From NCBI RefSeq assembly GCF_009389715.1, contig NC_052404.1, positions 6,532,745 through 6,596,744 on the forward strand: 64,000 nt of DNA, in the 5' to 3' direction. How positions within the stretch are numbered: position 1 is the first letter of the stretch; each line of letters begins with the position of its first letter. Under the pieces are notes generated by a model. The model was given only the letters and a program-made list of their open reading frames with translations, had not been told where the DNA came from and did not search any database. The position numbers and the translations under genes are program-made. The DNA comes from Phoenix dactylifera (Eukaryota > Streptophyta > Magnoliopsida > Arecales > Arecaceae). Below are positions 58,901 to 64,000 of the stretch, piece after piece.

Positions 58901-61900
58901 CTTCACCTTTCTAGTCCCGAGCATGGGTGTTAAATCACATCCATGCTTTAACCATGCACGTAAGTCTATTTTGACACCACAAATAGGTTATAGTCTTGCT
59001 AAACGGATGGCACTTCTGGTTAACTCTAGTGCCGTCATGGACCTCTCAATATCCTTCTAAAAGCAGTTGAAGATACATGATTCACCAATTGAATATCACT
59101 TCAATGTGCACCAAAAAAAAAAGGAATAGCTTGAAAATAAACAAGAAGAATGTAGATGAAAGAATCAACAACAAATTAGCAGATAACCCCAAATAAATGA
59201 TCCAGTAGGAGTTAAACAGGCTGAGTTGGGCAGGATTTGACCCCCTCCCCGCCACCCACCCCCACCAAAAAAAGGGCAGCTAACCTAAAGCTGATCTAAA
59301 TAGAAGCATAAGGCCCCTGAAGACCACTACTTATAGGAGGACAAAGTCAAGAAGAACGAAGGAGAAATCTTAATAAGGGGTGGGAGTTGGGACACTTCCG
59401 CCTGCCAAACAATTTTCCGGCTATTCGGAGGCACTACTGGAGCATCACTGAAGTGCTCTTTGAAACACCAAAGGAGCTATTTTACTTGACAAGGTTACCA
59501 ATGGTAAGCAAACGACAGGTTGTCTATATCAGGAGATATGCTGGCAAAGATACAGCAACGGATGCTCGAAAATGCTAAAGGTGGTGGCACAGCTACTCAG
59601 TGTAATGACAGGATGGCCCAGTTAACAGATCAATATCCCAGACAATCTTTGAAACTTCATGGTAGTCTCAAGAAAATGACATTTGGGCTCTAATACTTTC
59701 AAGCTCAAGGAACAAAAATTACAGATATTAAAATTTTCATTAGGAACGCATTTAAATATATAAACTTAAAGATCCATGCTCAAATAAGCACATTAGTACA
59801 CAAAAGTGAATGCACGCAAAACAAACCTTATAGCTAAACAAGGTACAAGCTCATAGAAAGAACAAATAATAAAATATGGACCACACAATTAACAATATAC
59901 ATAGTAATGGGCTTGTATGCTGACTACCCATTATAGAAGAAAATCTTTATAATCAAATAGTACTAATGCATACATATGTATACGTATATACATACACGTG
60001 CACGCGTATATGCCATGGCACTAACATTTTTAGAGAGGGGGGGGGTACTTGACGAGAGATTCTCATTGTAAAACATTGCGAGATGTGTAATATTACAACT
60101 TATATCAATTGCTGAAGTTCTTAAGTTTACACCATCAATCAAGATATGGACATTACAACTAACATCAATTACTAAAGCTAAGCTTTAACTATCAATCAAG
60201 AAGTGAAAACCATAGAGCAACAATGACAGCATACAATTCACAAAGGTTTCTTTATTTAAAAAAAAAAAAGAAGTAATAGTAATTTTTCGATCCATGGTTC
60301 TTTACAGAAGTATGATGAGGACCTGAAACTGTTGTGAACAAGCTGCCATATCCCGTATTTTGAACGGCTTAGACACCAACCTCTCTCGCAGACCAACTTC
60401 CCAAAGTGTAACCTCACCATTCCCAGAACCCACTGTAGATGCAGGTTATGAGAGAGCTAATTTACACGTAATATAAAAGTTATTTGTTCATAGTTACTCA
60501 AGCAATCAAATATCAGAAAGACCACTGTACCAAGAAGTAGAGTATGATGGGTAGGATGGAAGTCCATGCTATTCACAATGGATCCTTGTGTCAACGTACA
60601 CACAACCATCCTTGGCAGGTCATCCAGTGACCATACAACTTGCGGATGAGATGCTAGATACGAAACCTGCATCAGAATAGAGACATGAGTAATATACATG
60701 CAAGAAAAAAAGATTTAGAGGATGACAAATTATGGTAACACACAATGCATAGGTTGACAAGTAATGGTAATACAAAATGCCCAAATTGTAGCACCACACT
60801 TCTTTAAAAAAATATTAAGCTATTAATGTTACCTCATCCACAGGATGCGCACCAGGTCTCAAACGTTTCATTAGCTGTTCAGATTCAGCATTCTGATAGT
60901 CTGTCATACTGAGTGCATTTGGAGGAGTTCGTGGGCGTTTTAACATAGAAACTGCTGAAGAAAAGACATTGCAGTATTATCAGACTTCTGAGTAATATTA
61001 TTATACATGGTATTGGTAACAACCTACAGCTGCAGGCATACATTCCTTGGCATGTGGCTGCAATGATCTAATACCAGAGCTCACCTATTTCTCAATCCTA
61101 ACTAGAGTATTATCACACTTCTGAGTAATATTATTATACATGGTATTGGTAACAACCTACAGCTGCAGGCATACATTCCTTGGCATGTGGCTGCAACGAT
61201 CTAATACTAAAGCTCGCCTATTCCTCAATCTTAACCAGATTGAAAGATGAAATTGAAGCTCAAATTATTATCTATAGTTATAAAGGAAAAGCATCTTCAC
61301 AAACAAAATTATCTTCAGATCAGAGTCAGATTTCAAAAGTAGGAAGATGCCACAATTGCAAGTGGCCAAAATATAAATGCAAAGGGCATTCAGTTTTATT
61401 TTTACAAAAATAAAATAAAAAAAAACATTCAATCTGAAGGAAATTGGAGGATGAACTCAAGACGGATACATTTAACTTGCTTCCAAAGAACATACGAAAG
61501 AAGGCAAAAGTATTGGTATTTTTCACATAATGGTTAATATCAGGAACCTATCGTAAGAATTTATAGTAAAAAAATATATATATCATGTTTTGCATCCATA
61601 ATACTTCCAAGTTCCGATAGATAGTTGAATGTAAGCGATCAAGTTCCACAGAAACAAGTTCTAAAAAACTTACAATTGTAGATTTGTCAAGAGTAGGAAG
61701 ATCTTAAAACCAAGGTGTGAAGTACCAAGGCATGATGACACATTGATCACCTACCAGCACGGTACATACTGCGCTACACCCATGTCTAGACTCATGATTC
61801 ATAAGTATGCCTTTTTACAGCATGTTATGTACCTCGATTGCCTCAGTATCGAGCACATCATACTGCAGTACAATTGGTTCTTCAAACCTTGCTTGACAAT

Positions 61901-63524
61901 TAAATCTTATAAAATATCATTTTCCTATCAATCATGACTATCCTCATTGTAGTATGATAGGCTTGAGGAAATTATTTTTGAGGTTCAAGGATTTTTACCA
62001 TCTACCTGCTTCCAAGCAATGGTGGATTTTGACGCTTTGTAGTTTGTACCATATTTAGGTCAACATCTTTGCATGACGCATTTTATCTCAACCAAACAGA
62101 CATGAATGCAGAGTCAACCTGATCCTATGTCAACTTGCTCCAGTACAATTATCTTGGAAGAACTATGGGATGAAGTTTGCATGTGCCACAGCAAGATGCA
62201 GCACCTTGATCCCTAATCAGGTGGGCAAGTGGATTGACCACTAAAGGATAATCAAATCAATGAATGCAATTCCCAAGATATTGAGAGGTTGCTTCGTGCA
62301 AATTTACATAGTGCATGTGGCAAAAGAATCAGGTTGGTAGAGGATACCAACGACTATCTAGCAAAATATGCCAGTAGATCATTAGAAATGAAAAATTTTA
62401 AACTAAGCTTCGCTTTTTAGGCTTTGGTCACCCAGCAGAAAGAAAGTATTTTGCCTATTTTACATAATTATTGAGTTAAAATCTGAAAACATTATTACCG
62501 GTGCAGGAGCTTTAAAGAATTGTTAAAACTGCATGATTTTTTTGTCATGTGAAACATAAAACACTGAGCTTACTGAATCTTAGAATAATTTCACAAAACC
62601 TTATGAATGTTGGAATTACATTTTATGAACATCACCACAAAACGAAGTGTCATAGAAGGCAAAATAGTAATCACTTTTCTGTATCTGTTTCTGTAATCAA
62701 GAATCAATATCTAATATAGCTCAATTAATGTAAAACGAAACAAACAACAAAAACCCAAACCTTGATTTGGTAGAACAGGCATAGATGATGCTGTAACAAC
62801 AGAAGACTGAACAGTAGATGAAGCAGCTGCATTAGACATCCAACCAGCTAAAGCATTTGTATTTGCAGCTGCTGCAGGAGGTTGGAATGCCTGCATGAAC
62901 ATAACATGAAAAGACAATTGATCTGAGCATTTTGTGACTTTACTCCTTCGTACCAATTGCAGTGTTGAATAACAACATACCGCATGAGCTCCAAGCGGTG
63001 TATATGTGGCAGCAGCTTTTGGAACAGCTGCAAGTGGAACAGAGACAGGTGAAGCACGAGCTCCATTTGGAGGGGCACAAGTATGGTCTGTGAACAAGGT
63101 CTTGATGTCAGGATTTGGTCTTGGATTCTTGCAGAGCTGGTGTTGCCAGTTCAAACTGCCATATAACCAGCTAGCATATGTCAGAAACCAATTGAAGTAT
63201 CTAACAGTTAACATTGATTAGTAACAAGAAATTAGATGAAACTAGCAGATATCCTTAAAGAAAATATTACATGTATATCGGAATGCATAAATTCTGTTGA
63301 GAAAAGTAAGAGATGAACAGTGTTAAGACAAGCATTTTTTCCCCTGTTCAATATCATTCCCCTACCTTTGGTTAATTAGCGTTCGCAAACGAGAGGCTTT
63401 GAGAGTGGGAAAAACTAGCTTTTCTCGAAAGAGAGGATTTGCTTCAATCAACTTTTTGAGCTCAATCAGCATGATGCTTCTTGCAGATTTGGTGTCACCA
63501 TATTTAGATAATTGTTCGTTTTCC
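46914..63524 (-). CDS. TPR: TOPLESS-related transcriptional corepressor (TPR2/3-like), 5' end beyond the window
   Basis: Nuclear corepressor that binds EAR-motif repressors through N-terminal LisH/CTLH helices and carries two seven-bladed WD40 propellers. Minus-strand exons, all in consistent phase: 63366-63524, 62981-63155, 62761-62890, 60833-60951, 60531-60666, 60323-60432, 56319-56388, 56169-56242, 56001-56096, 55823-55915, 53616-53743, 53261-53495, 52956-53123, 52790-52885, 51511-51663, 51305-51415, 51032-51211, 50812-50940, 50635-50730, 47673-47855, 47424-47599, 46914-47073. Diagnostic blocks: LSKYGDTKSARSIML, LNWQHQLCKNPRPNPDIKTL, LKRPRTPPNALSM, FEGHEAPVYSVCPHHKENIQ, GEDNQIKFWD, MPPPPASTFLAFHPQDNN, KLKGHQKRITGLAFS, DTRVQFNSDQTRLLVVHETQ. 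These favour the TPR2/3 branch. The LisH/CTLH exons lie right of 64000; 63525-64000 is intron. Two donors are GC (after 56319 and 51305). The final frame is shifted by an 8-bp duplication and stops at 46914. Confidence 0.95.
48596..48766. mobile_element. GTAC-rich MITE-like element, copy 1 (TPR intron)
   Basis: 171 bp bounded by TTCACCAT (48596-48603) and its inverse ATGGTGAA (48759-48766). It is rich in GTAC/CGGTAC words (GGACGGTACGGGGTGTACTG). It lies in the TPR intron 47856-50634. Copy 2 is inverted at 50131-50310. Confidence 0.6.
50131..50310. mobile_element. GTAC-rich MITE-like element, copy 2, inverted
   Basis: The reverse complement aligns along its length with 48596-48766: GAACCGGACAGTACGGGG and GTACTGTACCGTA near one end, CTGATAGCGAGA at the other. 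Its left terminal motif is mutated. It lies in the same TPR intron, in opposite orientation and about 1.4 kb away. Confidence 0.6.
54119..54515. mobile_element. MITE-like element with about 29-bp terminal inverted repeats (TPR intron)
   Basis: The left end GGGATTTTCTGCATGGATAC and the inverse of the right end GGAATTTTTTGCATGAATAC continue in similarity through CCCTYSTAAA. Two more TGCATR.ATACCCT words lie just inside the left end, like subterminal repeats. The 397-bp AT-rich interior is non-coding. It lies in the TPR intron 53744-55822. Confidence 0.6.
54721..55180. repeat. About 300-bp diverged tandem repeat (TPR intron)
   Basis: CAGGACCTCACCCAAAAAGG with TAGCCAGAAGGTATTTTT at about 54739 recurs as CAGGATCTCATCCAAAAATA with the same downstream words at 55039, exactly 300 bp later. 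It is followed in both by TACYCAAGATCTYCTYGGCG. Probably an old retroelement end duplicated in tandem. Confidence 0.7.
60973..61238. repeat. 133-bp tandem duplication (TPR intron)
   Basis: AGTATTATCASACTTCTGAG starts at 60973 and 61106. The copies are 133 bp long and nearly identical (GGCATACATTCCTTGGCATG in both). They sit just inside the intron upstream of the exon that starts at 60951. Confidence 0.9.
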
Positions 63525-64000
63525 CTGCAGTCATAATCAACTTGTTAAATGAATTTATTGGTAATATATTTCATATATAGAAAATATTTTGAGGGGCAAT
63601 TAAAAATTTAGAAATGAGATAAAAGAGGTCATAGTACAAAGAATGAATTCATAAGGAAAACAATTCTGAAAAAAAAATATATAGTATCAAGGATCAAAAA
63701 AATATATAGTATCAAGGATCAAAAAAAAAAGACTTCTCCCAGATTTCTATGGAAGATTCCAAATAACCAGACCAAATTCAGCAAGAAGAACAGCAAGCAG
63801 ATTCACTTGCATAGAAACAACATAACACAACACTCTTGCAAGAGCTTATGCCTATAATTCAAAATGTCACTCTTATGTTATATTCCTTCTGAAGCAGCTG
63901 CTAACATTGTAGGCCATTATTGCACTATCAATATATTCAAATATGATGATATCTTTGACAACGATAGCAAAAAGCCAACGAAGACAGAAGTCCACCTAAA

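Overview
This window is nuclear DNA from a flowering plant, very likely a monocot and possibly a palm. The plant call rests on long introns, two AoPR1-like PR-10 genes, a TOPLESS-family corepressor, a GT34 xyloglucan xylosyltransferase, plant-type Ty1/copia, Ty3/gypsy, L1 LINE and CACTA elements, and AT-rich intergenic DNA with long (AT)n tracts. The monocot or palm call is an inference from the look of the PR-10 and coding sequences. No species marker is present.

Layout. 1-11 kb: two PR-10 (Bet v 1 fold) genes on the minus strand (505-1338 and 7800-8380), separated by a complete 2.24-kb non-autonomous CACTA transposon (3949-6192, target duplication ATG). 11.1-15.8 kb: an intact Ty1/copia element with 323-bp LTRs and one uninterrupted 1345-codon Gag-Pol frame. 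16-19.1 kb: a WDR43/UTP5-like gene on the minus strand that keeps its first exons and its Utp12 tail but lacks most of the middle, so it is probably a pseudogene. 19.4-29.1 kb: a 5'-truncated L1-type LINE split by an 8.04-kb Ty3/gypsy element. The gypsy element has 641/640-bp LTRs, has lost reverse transcriptase and RNase H through an in-frame deletion, and carries about 2.1 kb of 121/124-bp and 46-bp tandem repeats before its 3' LTR. 29-34.8 kb: AT-rich intergenic DNA with a Tourist-like MITE, two long (AT)n microsatellites and an old LINE RNase H fragment.

34.9-36.3 kb: an intronless xyloglucan 6-xylosyltransferase gene (449 aa, plus strand). 36.3-42.1 kb: intergenic. 42.1-43.6 kb: a single-exon gene for an unrecognised 507-aa protein with an internal 47-codon duplication. 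46.9-63.5 kb, continuing past the right edge: a TOPLESS-related corepressor gene on the minus strand. I could place 22 exons with phase-consistent joins from the middle of the N-terminal region to the stop. Two of its introns look like GC-AG introns. Its last about 20 codons are shifted out of frame by an 8-bp near-perfect duplication.

The host genes are unrelated to one another: pathogen response, ribosome biogenesis, cell-wall hemicellulose and transcriptional repression. There is no operon-like logic. The most distinctive material is the mobile-element layer, especially the gypsy derivative: young LTRs, a TATA box in the loop of a perfect palindrome, four exact-period 36-bp U3 repeats and a satellite-like 3' array. 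I found no CRISPR, rRNA or complete tRNA gene, and nothing I would call a new multi-gene system.
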